Shown: positions 15,401-35,890 of the stretch, piece after piece | Numbering within the stretch: position 1 is the stretch's first letter | How the letters are laid out: each line of letters starts with the position of its first letter | NCBI GenBank assembly: GCA_916610825.1 | Contig: OU744451.1 | Span: 21,521,849 to 21,585,848, forward strand | Length of the DNA: 64,000 nt | DNA from: Haliclystus octoradiatus | Taxonomy: Eukaryota > Cnidaria > Staurozoa > Stauromedusae > Haliclystidae | Direction of reading: 5' to 3' | Notes under the pieces: model-generated | Databases searched by the model: none | Told to the model about the DNA's origin: nothing | The model's input: the letters and a program-made list of their open reading frames with translations, nothing else | Position numbers and translations under genes: made by a program

Positions 15401-17832
15401 ATGGTCAAGCAATATCGGCAGCCTTGGCAAGAATTTCTTTGAAATCCGATCTCGTAGCTTTCTTATTTAGGTCATATTATTTTTGTGCGTTGATATTTGA
15501 GCCATAAAATTTGATACGCAACTTTTTAATGTTGTAACATTTCTCATAAAACACAAGCAAAACAATGTGAATTGAATATAAAGATGATGACAATCAGGTT
15601 TTCAAATACGACATAATATGACGTTGAAATATCATTCCATGCGAAAACACAAAATGTATGAATTATTAGGGCTCTGATCGTGGAATGATTAATAAATTCA
15701 TCTCTGGTGAGCTCCACAATAAATTTTGACTAAAACAAGGAACGGGAAAATGTTAATGTTATTTTTATGAACATTTTTATGAACATGTGAATTTGAAGTT
15801 GCCCAGAGAAAACTGCCGTTTTAGTTCTGTGGTTCTAAAACGAATTGCTGTAAAAACTCAAAACCGATTTGGTGGTTTCACAACTGGTGTTTGAAAATGA
15901 GGTTTTGAAAAAATCCATTCATACGAAAATTCAGATATTTAACGATAAAGGCACAAAGCCTTGAGTGGATGATAGAAGAAAAACTATTAGATGGATTACA
16001 AACTGCAAATTGAAATTATTAATCCACCATCTATTTTTATGATATTACTATCTTACATTTTATTTTTACTAGTGGAATTCGAGATTGTATACAATTATAC
16101 AATATGTAGAGTTCGCTTTCGTTGAATAAACGGGATAATTTCTGTTAGCCATCAAGAGCATTTCTCGTGTTGCCTTTGGAGAAGAACCCATTTTGGAATT
16201 CATTAGGGAAAATCACGTGATAAAATCGTGTAGCTTCAGAAATTTCTATTCGATGCCATCTTGTTTCACTTTCTAATTCAATTTAAGTAAACAATCCGGA
16301 ATTGAGATATAAAGAAATCGAGAATAAATAATACAGTACTGTAGAAAATATAATAGATAGTCTCAGGGAATGACAAGGAGCACACAACATAGACAAGTTC
16401 AGTCCTATATAAATTGTGATAATGTATTTCTCGATGTATTTCTCATTTAATGTGTTGCTACTTCAACGCTCTGTCTAACTCTCAGAGAACGTAAAGAAGG
16501 TATTTAATGCTTCCATGGGGGGTAACTCCACTAGGACGGCTATACAGGGACGTGCCACTTTTTTGGGTCCATATTCCAGCTGAGAAAAAACTTTTTGATA
16601 TGAGATTTCAAATTTTGGAGCTTTTGGGAATCCTATTTTCGACTTTTTCAAGATATTTTGAAAAAATTTGCATCATTTTTGTGTATTTACCAAATATCAA
16701 TCGACCTTCTAGAGCTTTTTGGGTAGCATCAGCAACTTTTTGGGTACTTTACCTTTTTCCAAAGTTGCACATCCCCGTCCCTAAAGAGCTGGAGTTACCC
16801 TCCCCCGGGAATGCTGCGCAATTGCAAATAGCAAATCATGTTATAGTTCTTGTTAACGCTATTGTTATATGTAAGCATTAGGCTTATTTCATAATAAATA
16901 AATATATAGCGTAGAGGGAGTTGGGCACAACACTATCGTGATAATATAGCGGCACTGTAAGTTTTTCCTCTTAGTCGATCCGTATGATGTAATAAGCCAA
17001 GTTTATAGGTCCTATAAAGCAAGCTATTCATTGTTTCATCTTTGAAGATCTTATCAGACGTTTTTTGACACTTTCTGTTCGTAATTCATTGGAGCGAATA
17101 GGATGATCAGAACTTGCAGATTTCGACGCTAAATAAAAATTATTAAAATATTTTCTAATTTTCTGATGATCTATAAAGAAAATTAAGGATACATTCGTGA
17201 AACGCGAAACTTTTTCCTGTGACTATCCTAATTGAACAAAAGATTCCAATAAACCAGTAGCATGTATTTATTCATGGAGTGCATCAGAAACATATGATAA
17301 TGTTTGATTAAGAAGTAGGGTAGCACACCAGACCTATACAATATCTTGAATTGATATATAATAATTAGAATGTATGGATATACGTTGGGACATCAATTTG
17401 CATATTTGTTTGATTAATTTTAAGTAATTCTATACTCACTATAGTCATACTTTCGAATAAAGCAAAATCTTATTATACCTAAGCTGTTAAAAGTAAAAAA
17501 ATCGTTATTTATTGCCATAATAGTATACTATGTACTTACCAGTTATCAGTAATCTCTTTCCCAGTGATACTTAAACTAAAAGTTGAGCATAAGCTATAAG
17601 AATTCTCTCCTGGTCTATTGCCTGCAAGAGAACCCCTTAAGGCTGCTTTGTCGGCTGTTTGCTGTGCCCATCTCATAAGTTTCCCATCAAGATTTAATCG
17701 TGAGGCATTATGAATCGCTCTGAATCTATTATGTTCTTTAAGAACATCATTTTTGAATTCCTTTGCAGGAATACTGTAACTCTTTAATCCATTATAGAAT
17801 AGGATAAATAAAAAGCTTAATATAAGCTGCAT
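240..17832 (-). CDS. Gene L: multi-CAP-domain secreted protein (3' end off the window)
   Basis: Model of 12 exons: 17540-17832 (signal peptide), 8580-8896, linker 7273-7680, 6781-7018, 5943-6280, 4889-5132, 3939-4261, 3383-3617, 2628-3007, 1824-2058, 979-1394, 240-468. They sum to 3,656 nt (1,218 codons plus two bases), all in phase. It encodes five full CAP domains and the first half of a sixth, which needs a B exon beyond position 1. Exons from 3939 leftward match gene R from its first visible exon onward, so gene L probably continues much like gene R. Its first intron is 8.6 kb and full of transposons, against 1.7 kb in gene M. Confidence 0.73.
492..668. mobile_element. Small TA-flanked MITE
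   Basis: CAGTCAAATCTGTTATAACGG at the left and the inverted CAGCGAAACATGTATATAACGG at the right, bounded by TA on both sides. The CAG...CTG ends with a TA duplication fit a Tc1/mariner (Tigger/pogo-like) MITE. It lies in an intron of gene L. Confidence 0.55.
979..1394 (-). CDS. Gene L exon B5: C-terminal CAP half
   Basis: Y-S-Q-I-C, V-K-K-F-S-Q-L-I-W-K-N-N (His to Lys), T-F-V-V-A-R-Y-G-R-N-G-N and F-D-R-A-T-F-C-Q-R-D-P-I-D, then an Asn/Asp/Ser-rich tail ending D-P|G at GTAACG. Counterpart of 58024-58529. Confidence 0.82.
1824..2058 (-). CDS. Gene L exon A5: N-terminal CAP half
   Basis: D-F-E-T-D-G-V-A-A-H-N-K-L-R-N-I-H-N-A-P and N-E-N-I-A-Y-S-C, where Asn replaces the Gly of G-E-N, ending K-S-W at TG|GTAACT. 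235 nt, counterpart of 59763-59997. Confidence 0.82.
2628..3007 (-). CDS. Gene L exon B4: C-terminal CAP half
   Basis: Y-N-E-A-C, G-H-F-T-Q-L-I-W-K-N-S, T-F-V-V-A-K-Y-K-N-P-G-N and F-R-E-N-I-P-R-G, then an acidic tail (E-S-S-D-D-V-I-E-E-T). Donor TCAG|GTATAG. Counterpart of 60654-61057. Confidence 0.83.
3383..3617 (-). CDS. Gene L exon A4: N-terminal CAP half
   Basis: D-S-A-T-L-D-A-L-R-I-H-N-D-F-R-K-V-H and D-G-E-N-I-Y-S-E-C, ending A-V-M-N-W at TG|GTGAGT. Counterpart of 62193-62427, same length (235 nt). Confidence 0.84.
3939..4261 (-). CDS. Gene L exon B3: C-terminal CAP half
   Basis: Y-K-E-L-C, M-P-R-F-T-Q-L-V-W-K-N-S (His to Arg), T-Y-V-V-S-R-Y-T-S-P-G-N and G-Q-F-N-Q-S-V-C, ending L-T|G at GTCAGT. 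323 nt, same length and same Arg as the gene R exon 63348-63670. Confidence 0.83.
4889..5132 (-). CDS. Gene L exon A3: N-terminal CAP half
   Basis: E-V-D-Y-D-L-F-Q-R-Q-I-L-A-A-H-N-A-L-R, L-K-H-S-H and E-G-E-N-L-F-L-S-C, ending TG|GTAAGT. 244 nt. Both the His and the Glu of the CAP site are present. Confidence 0.82.
5943..6280 (-). CDS. Gene L exon B2: C-terminal CAP half
   Basis: Y-K-E-V-C, A-G-H-F-T-Q-V-V-W-L-N-S, T-Y-I-V-A-R-Y-E-E-P-G-N and an acidic tail ending Q-E-Q-E-T|G at GTACAA. His kept. The frame beyond the donor is intron. Confidence 0.82.
6781..7018 (-). CDS. Gene L exon A2: N-terminal CAP half
   Basis: D-L-E-T-F-R-R-E-T-L-T-T-H-N-A-F-R-K-L-H and D-G-E-N-S-F-L-A-C, ending TG|GTAGGT. 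The CAP His before G-E-N is not seen (L-E-L-G). 238 nt. Confidence 0.82.
7273..7680 (-). CDS. Gene L linker exon L1
   Basis: 408 nt, phase 1-1 (acceptor GCACAG|GT, donor GAAG|GTATAG). Encodes Q-K-M-L-H-G-K-D-G-F-L-V-G-K-E-K-T-K-S, V-Y-A-L-R-N-A-I-S, then an acidic region rich in Ser/Tyr/Asp/Pro. Paralog of the shorter linker at 30221-30427. No known domain. Confidence 0.7.
8580..8896 (-). CDS. Gene L exon B1: C-terminal CAP half
   Basis: Y-N-K-V-C (Glu replaced by Lys), A-P-S-F-T-Q-L-I-W-K-E-S (His replaced by Ser), Y-I-V-A-L-Y-R-P-P-G-N, then a basic tail ending H-S-S-I|G at GTAATG. Clear counterpart of 32028-32341. Two of the four CAP cavity residues are changed. Confidence 0.8.
9351..9620. 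mobile_element. Foldback element, family F1
   Basis: Arms carry CTGTTTCCCATATAGCC and its inverted copy GGCTATGGGAACCAGG, plus a second inverted pair around GACCGGATGTCA and GATATCCGGTC. Matches the cleaner copy at 57490-57766. No ORF. Confidence 0.65.
10186..11446. mobile_element. Short LTR element (TRIM-like), no coding capacity
   Basis: Direct repeats at 10186-10348 (TGTGACGTAGTC...CACCACA) and 11297-11446 (ATGACGTAGTC...CACCACA), about 85-90% alike by eye. The first is followed by TGGCGTCCCCGAG, which resembles a primer-binding start. The ~950-bp interior has no long ORF. A truncated or non-autonomous LTR retrotransposon. Confidence 0.6.
12085..12129 (-). ncRNA. Hammerhead-like motif, minus copy, core mutated
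   Basis: Inverted copy of 15205-15249 with CTGACGA and stem II GTTAT/ATAAC intact. The GAAA core reads GGAT, which should abolish cleavage. Confidence 0.42.
12214..12540 (-). pseudogene. GIY-YIG endonuclease domain of the Penelope-like element (minus copy)
   Basis: C-V-V-Y-C-F-Q-C-D-L-C and A-S-Y-V-G-F-T, then L-H-Q-R-I-D-G-H and C-L-I-H-E-M-L-A-I, matching the C-terminal GIY-YIG nuclease of Penelope-like elements with its Cys-rich insertion. Overlapping frames in the other phase are shadows. Confidence 0.8.
12593..13435 (-). pseudogene. Penelope-like reverse transcriptase, main fragment
   Basis: 280 codons with S-Y-D-V-E-S-L-F-T-N-V-P, G-I-A-M-G-S-P-L-G-P-L-M-A-N and the catalytic Y-R-Y-V-D-D, typical RT motifs A to C of Penelope-like elements. 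A frameshift near 13450 separates it from the upstream RT part (L-A-M-R-P-I-L-S-S, to 13615). An extra A in an A-run near 12620 separates it from the GIY-YIG part. Confidence 0.85.
13623..14257. mobile_element. MITE nested in the Penelope-like RT, 7-bp target duplication
   Basis: 635 bp with inverted ends: left GGTATCCGGTCATAACGTCC, and the inverted right end GGTTACCAGTCGTATCGTCC, with similarity extending to about 40 bp. Flanked by GTTTTAG on both sides (13616-13622 and 14258-14264). Removing the insert and one repeat restores the RT reading G-L-P-K-T-H-K-P. No transposase ORF. Confidence 0.78.
14258..14556 (-). pseudogene. N-terminal RT fragment of the Penelope-like element
   Basis: Minus frame with I-T-K-P-D-K-G-N-G-V-V, a Lys/Arg-rich stretch (R-G-R-P-R-K) and R-L-A-H-I-Y-G-L-P-K-T. 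It is cut at G-L-P-K-T by the nested element 13623-14257; the continuation (H-K-P-I-L-A-M-R-P) resumes at 13622. Confidence 0.75.
14794..15141 (+). pseudogene. GIY-YIG endonuclease domain of the Penelope-like element (plus copy)
   Basis: Inverted near-copy of 12214-12540 with the same C-V-V-Y-C-F and Y-V-G-F-T motifs. Loss of an A in the run before the start (AAAAAC against AAAAAAC) throws it out of frame with the RT tail at 14579-14770. Confidence 0.8.
15205..15249 (+). ncRNA. Hammerhead-ribozyme-like motif, Penelope-like element (plus copy)
   Basis: CTGACGA, then GTTAT...ATAAC (stem II), then GAAA, a short stem III and GTC at 15247-15249. Order and spacing fit a minimal hammerhead with a very short stem III, known from Penelope-like terminal repeats. 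One extra T lies between the core and stem II, and stem I is weak, so activity is uncertain. Confidence 0.45.
16514..16809. mobile_element. hAT-like MITE
   Basis: GGGGGGTAACTCCA at the left and its inverted copy (TGGAGTTACCCTCCCCC) at the right, with further inverted similarity around GGGACG...CACTT. Flanked by AATGCTTC (16506-16513) and AATGCTGC (16810-16817), an 8-bp target duplication with one change. The 124-codon open frame across it is incidental. Same family as 59263-59651. Confidence 0.7.
17540..17832 (-). CDS. Gene L exon A1: signal peptide plus N-terminal CAP half
   Basis: ATG at 17832 gives M-Q-L-I-L-S-F-L-F-I-L-F-Y, a signal peptide, then K-E-H-N-R-F-R-A-I-H-N and P-G-E-N-S-Y-S-L-C, ending TG|GTAAGT. 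An in-frame ATG at 17910 would place 26 residues before the hydrophobic stretch. I prefer 17832 because it aligns with the gene M start (M-Q-F-V-L) and makes a proper signal peptide. Confidence 0.82.
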
Positions 17833-19054
17833 AATACAAGATACAAATTTATATATCAAACCAATTTTTTTATATCTGTATATCCAACATAATATTTCGT
17901 GTTTGCACAATTATTCAGCTCACACAGTGTTAAATACTAATATTTGCCAATAGTATGTAAAATATATTCTGTTCACACAAACTTGAGAGATTCCTGTGTT
18001 CAGAAAGAGGCCATGCATGCTGTCTGCTTGACTGCGCTTAAGGCTTGCTAGTTGTAAACATTTGCTCTGCTTGACTTGTTATAATCGTAAACTTACTATT
18101 AATTTTTCGACATTCACCTGCTGTAGCGTTTATGTCGTCAGTTACTGCTGAAACTATAAAAAAACACGATCACTTTATAAATTGCTTCGCATTAAATGAA
18201 AACATTAACTTGATATCTTTTTTCGGATAGTTCAATACTGATATTCTCAAGAATGACAATTCAATGATTATATAAGGATAAGGATTGAAGGGACCATTCG
18301 AACCAGCATGCACTCTGGCGTCCCAATGAAAATCATAAAAAGACCTGAGTATTCGAAATGTATAGTATGAAAGAAGAAACAGCCTTGTATGGAGGCAAAA
18401 TCGATTTCTGATTTCGTAAATGAGTCTTAACGAGCAGAGGATACTAGTGTGGTGTGAAACTTATGTTAAAGGAATACTTTTTTTCCATTGAAGCGATATA
18501 CGCTTTGATGTAGAATAACTCTTTCATCTGAAAATCATTTCGATAATCTAAGATTAACATGTTTTGGTAGCAACATTTCAGGGCTAACAAATCCAGATTT
18601 TTTCTCTGCATTGTATTACTTCAATCACATAAATGAGGTGGTACGTTTTCACTATCTTAATAAATGGTGTGACCATTATATATAAATGGCAATAATCGGA
18701 TGTAGGGCGTACATTCAACATTTGATATTTCCTGTATATCAGGCTTTCAATTGTTGGAATTGTGATTAATCAAAAATATTCAAAATTAGCATTACACAAA
18801 ATCCATGTTTTCACTTCTCCAGTGCCTAGAGTATATCTATTGCAATCAAACTAAATCTCATGTCATGAAAGAATTTTCTCCATAATATTCGTGAATGAAT
18901 ATGTGAATATCGTAAAGGAGGCCATCGTATAATAGTGTGATTATTCGATCTACCACGTCTGATTGAAATCAGATTGAAACCAAATCAAAATATTATTAAT
19001 TTATACGAAAACAAACTTCCAATCAGCTTTCATGGGCTCTTATAATTTTTTTCA

Positions 19055-19410
19055 AGCTCCCTCATGAGCAACCGAACTTCAGATCGGATCATGTCTGATC
19101 AACTGTGGTTCAAATCCCCCGAAGGTCAAACCATCCTTGACTTTATCTAAACCATCAAATGAGTACCATCTGAGGATGGCGGGTGGAATGGTCCAGAGGT
19201 AATTGCATTGTGAGTAGCTTCGGCGCATCGTTGCGCATTGACAATCAAGACCTATCTGCCATGAAATCTGTTGAAATTGATCTGCAGTGCCGCGGCTGAG
19301 ATCAACAAAGAGCGTTTAAAATCATTGCTCTCAGCGAAAAAAGTCACTCATCTAGAAATAGAGGAGTGGTACGGGTGCCTTCGGTAGGGCGACACCATCT
19401 ACATTACTTT
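19055..19410 (+). mobile_element. S1 SINE, nearly full length
   Basis: Box B GGTTCAAATCC and the whole body are present; box A is degraded (AGCTCCCTCATGAGC). 3' end CATCTACATTACTTT. Same orientation as the copies at 23299 and 30911. Confidence 0.8.
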
Positions 19411-19739
19411 ACTTAACATAAATAATGAAATAAATTAAACATTTGGTACAACTTAGACTCAAACAAGCATGATCTGCACTCTAGTCAGACGCACTCCCAA
19501 TGCGCTATGCCAATGAAAGGGGGTGAAACAGAAATGAATTTAGCCTTGACCGGGTGATTTATTGTCCATAATGGTTGCGACTGCTGATCATATAGTCAAT
19601 TTGTATGATAAAATCTATGATTATTAAATTTTGGGAAATAATCAATTACTATTTGTTGATTGGTTGGTTGAGCCTTTTATATTTTTGCACAGAGGATAAA
19701 AAGGATATGTTCAAATACATAAAGATTTCCATTTATATG

Positions 19740-19892
19740 TCATGAAATCTGTTGAAAGTTGATCTGCAGTGTCGCTGCTGAGATCAGTAAAGAGTAGTTG
19801 AAATTATTGCTCTCAGTGGAAAGAGGCACTCCTCTAGAAATAGAGGAGTGGTACGGGTGCCTTCGGTAGGGCGAAACCGTCTTCATTACTTT
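19740..19892 (+). mobile_element. S1 SINE, 5'-truncated
   Basis: Starts in the body at TCATGAAATCTGTTGAAAG and ends CCGTCTTCATTACTTT; close to the other S1 copies, with a few changes. Confidence 0.75.
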
Positions 19893-20581
19893 ACCAAGCT
19901 CGTTCATGGCTTTCCGTTTTATTCTCTTGTCTAAAAACCTCTAAAATATGCTGGTCCATTAATGACCTCCATTCTTGCTCTTTTCAGCTGAAGCAGGTTA
20001 CGTGTACTGATCTGCAATCATCGATGAAGGTTATCAGTGACAGAAAAGTATCACTGACGTTGCTGTAGTAGTTGGATATAGTTGGATAAAAGTTGGATAT
20101 AGATAATCATGAGATGTTTTGAATCTACTCCAAAATTGTCATGTATTGTATGATGTGCAATTATTTCTAGCTATAATTCGAACTCATCTATGCTCAGCAA
20201 ACATAACTTTGAGATTGAGCAACCGGTTATGCGTATAAATTTTCCCCAATATTAAGTTTGCAATCCAAGAGGTATAGTATAGATAATTTTCTTTTTACCA
20301 ACTCTATGGCAAGTAAAATACCTGTGGCAGCTACTGAGCGAACATTTGTACGGATTCATAGTCGATAATGTAGAGATTACTTCATGTATATTGCATTCAT
20401 CCTGATTTTTTTCACTACACGAGTAGTGATGTTTCACAAAACGGACAAGGGAGGTTTTGCGAGTCATGCAATACCCAACGAGAAATCAGCATTTTGTAGC
20501 AAGTATCTGATTGTAAATAAGAAAACAGCAAATTGAAAAAGAACACCTTAAAATACAAATGTAGTTTCATAAAAACATCTA

Positions 20582-21110
20582 ATAATAATAATAATAATAA
20601 TAATTTATTTATTTATTAAGCGCTATTTCCATAATTGCTCAATAGCGCTTTACACTTGCGATAAAATTGTATAAAATATAATAAAATTGTAAAATATATA
20701 TAAATGTGATTAACGCATAATAGGAATTAAATTAAAAGCAATAAATTTATGTATAAATTAATGATTAAAAGCAGATAAAATTTTACGTATAAACTGTTAA
20801 AAACTTAGCATTTGAAAGCTGCCTTAAATAAAATAGTTTTCATTGATGTTTGAAAAATGTCTGTGGAAGCATCAGATATTGTTGTATCTACATACGTGTT
20901 CCATAGCATAGGGGCAGCATGTTTGAACGCCCTGCCTCCACATCTTTCTAGTCTATAAACATATTTTCTTAGTTGTTTTTTGTCCATTGATCTCAGGATT
21001 CTGTTTGGCTGATATAATGTTAAAAGGTCAGATAAATAACAAGGTGAAAGGCCATTTAATGACTTATGAACTAAAAGTAATATAAACACATCTAAATGAT
21101 TTTCCTTTTC
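20582..21110 (-). mobile_element. LINE 3' fragment with (AAT)n tail
   Basis: Minus-strand frame 20805-21089 has L-L-V-H-K-S-L-N-G-L-S-P-C-Y-L-S-D-L-L, then L-R-K-Y-V-Y-R-L and A-P-M-L-W-N, the familiar tail of CR1/L2/RTE-type ORF2 proteins. The 3' end has an AGCGC hairpin and seven AAT repeats (20582-20602). 5'-truncated, not functional. Confidence 0.65.
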
Positions 21111-21988
21111 TTATTTTCACCAAATATGTATACCTTTTAATAATCCAATTTACAATTCATATTGCACGGCTAAGGCCTTCTCAGGATTTCGTGAAAATGC
21201 AACATGCGAATTACATGGGTTTGCGTTGATGATCTTTTAATGATTTTATGTACCATGGAATCATGACGAAAACACCAAACATGATGATGCATTAAGAGGG
21301 CTCTAACTGTAGAACTTAGTTTTAAATTGATTTTTGATGAGCTCTGCAATAAGATTTGACGACGTCAAAAAGCAGGAAAATAGTTATAGAAATCTTACGA
21401 AAGTAGTTATCGAAGTTGAAACCTGCCTTTTTAGGTATGTGGTGTTTGGTCTGCCACTGCAAGTCAGCTTTAATTAGACAATATAGGGTCATCATCTGAT
21501 ATGTCAATTCCATTCCAAATCAATTAAGTCCCAAATGAATAATTATCATAATAGTTGAAATATTATTGTTATTGAATGTGCTGATCTCGTAACTCGTGTT
21601 AAACTATTTTCTCCTTATTTATGCCGAATATTCCTTTTTACGTTTTCTATCATTAAATATTCCACTCTTTGAAGGCTGAGTTGGCAACCATAAAATAATC
21701 AAGTTTCCATCTTATAATTTATTATTGATCATTACGATGTTGGTATCAATAAATACAAGATTGTAAAATAAATTATATCATTCAGCCAAGTATTTAATGA
21801 TAAATAAATATCCATATTTTACTCGATTGCATACATACTACGAAACGTTATTGGAGATATAATTAGTTTAAAGTGATTGATGGTCAAGACAGATCTTCAT
21901 TGACTATATGGCAGCTTTGGATTATCTTCAATGTTGTGAAAAACTTCTGTAGATTCGATGTGTTGTGATAGCTCCTCGTCAGGACTAC

Positions 21989-34336
<12,348 letters not shown>

Positions 34337-35595
34337 TATCCAAAATTTTTATTATTGCAACATAAATTTGGATTATTCACAGTTCTAACATTTTTATGAT
34401 TTTCTTTATTCCTTCACTGCATTATTCCGCTCCCAATGTTTACGTAAGTCAATAGCAGTTCAATAACTTGTATTCATACAAATATATGATATATTTCTGT
34501 AATTTTGAATTGTTTGCTTCATTGTTCATCAGATAAGGATGGCCGAGTGGTTAAGGCGTAAGACTTCCAATGTGCGAATGCAGGTGTGGGTTTGAACCCC
34601 ATTCCTGATAATGTTCTAAGAAAATTTTGTGCTCTCACGGCTGACGAAATTACTACCCGAATACTTCTTCCTCACGCTATTCTCCGTGTTGCGAGTTTGA
34701 GTTGTACTCATACCAACATGAGTAAGGAAATTAATTTAAAATAACCATTGAAGTGGAATTTAAACCGAAGAATTAAATGTTCACAGTACACCCCCTGTAA
34801 ATACAAGTATACTTTATTCTGCTAAAAGTCAAAACTAAACGAACTCTTTGATTCCGAATGGGTTAAAAGTCAAAAGTCAGATTTTATATCTTGATTGCAG
34901 ATTAGACTTTGATAAAGAAGCCTTCACAGAAAATTCTTCGTAATGTTTTTTATGTAATAATCAGAATAATTCATAGGAATCCGGAAATATGGATTTATTG
35001 TCGTTTTATTTATATGAGTGTTCAAAGCAATATCTCTCAAGCGAGGCTCATAACGAATAGATATATTTTACCAATTATGTAACAATCCCTTCCAAACAAG
35101 TTCTCTGATTATAGTAGATAAAAAACCCCCCCAAAGGATCTTCTCCCTGTCCGTAACACCGCTTTGAGATAATAAATATTCATAATTACTTGAAATCATA
35201 ATCATCTGGTGTGTTGATGCACACCCTCTTGCAAACATCTGCTATACCGTAAAGGTCCAAGTTAGGAATATTTCCAAGGAGATTTCCAAGGTGAGAGCAA
35301 AAACTGATCTCATTAATACGTAAATAGCTGCATATACTCACACGTTAACAATGACACGCAAATACTAATACATATGAAAGCAGAAATATTGATTGGATAG
35401 AATATGAACATGCTTTCATGTGCCCTGATTGTTTTGATTCATAACAAATTAAAGACACTATCCACTAATCAATCTATGAACATATTATTATCTACATTAT
35501 AATTTTTATGATAGAAATTCGTTTATCATTGATTTTTTAATTGGAGTCATTAAAAAACAGGAATGTCAGCTCTTTTCATTCTTTATCCATTAAAT
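34337..35595. other. Spacer between gene R and gene M
   Basis: Contains the 3' flank of gene R, a tRNA-like sequence at 34533-34610 and the upstream region of gene M. No other coding exon is seen. The gene R 3' UTR and the gene M promoter should lie here; no convincing TATA box is visible upstream of the gene M ATG. Confidence 0.5.
34533..34610 (+). pseudogene. tRNA-Ser/Leu-like sequence (tRNA pseudogene or SINE head)
   Basis: Has a box-A-like D arm (GGCCGAGTGGTTAAGGC), a box-B-like T arm (GGGTTTGAACCCC) and acceptor strands ATAAGGA/TCCTGAT that pair at six of seven positions. The anticodon stem (TAAGA against TGTGC) does not pair, so a working tRNA is unlikely. Confidence 0.5.
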
Positions 35596-35890
35596 TTAAT
35601 TTGACTTCTCCTTTGATGATATTTCAGCTACTATCAAATCAACTTGCTTGCATACATCATCAGTAAATGTTCCTTTGACGACATTTGTATCAAAAGCACC
35701 TTTTTGATTCCCGCTCTTATCATACTTAGCAACAACCGTTGAGCAATACATATCATCCTTAAAGGATGTATATAAACCCATTCCAAGTTTTGTACTATTT
35801 TTCCATATCATTTGACTGAAGTGTTGAGTTGATAAGCCATTGTTTTCTTCTTTATCGAAGTCATAACCTGGAATACAGACTTCGCTGTAC
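35596..35890 (-). CDS. Gene R exon B10: terminal CAP half with stop codon
   Basis: Y-S-E-V-C, T-Q-H-F-S-Q-M-I-W-K-N-S, V-V-A-K-Y-D-K-S-G-N, then A-E-I-S-S-K-E-K-S-N and TAA at 35596. This is the only stop in the gene R chain and so its 3' end. The last exon of gene M (21989-22349) is the clear counterpart. The open frame upstream of 35890 is intron. Confidence 0.84.

Larger units (their letters stand above)
17833..21988. other. Spacer between gene M and gene L
   Basis: No CAP exon or other convincing gene. It contains S1 SINE copies at 19055-19410 and 19740-19892 and a LINE remnant at 20582-21110. The rest is AT-rich sequence in which I see nothing specific. It should contain the gene M 3' end and the gene L promoter. 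Confidence 0.6.

Noticed and set aside
16507-16881. 124-codon plus-strand ORF
   Set aside because: It lies across a MITE with inverted ends and an 8-bp duplication; no codon or domain signal.
17833-17910. Start codon of gene L at 17910
   Set aside because: It would add 26 polar residues before the signal peptide; 17832 aligns with the gene M start.
34533-34610. Functional tRNA-Ser
   Set aside because: The anticodon stem does not pair; kept only as a tRNA-like pseudogene.
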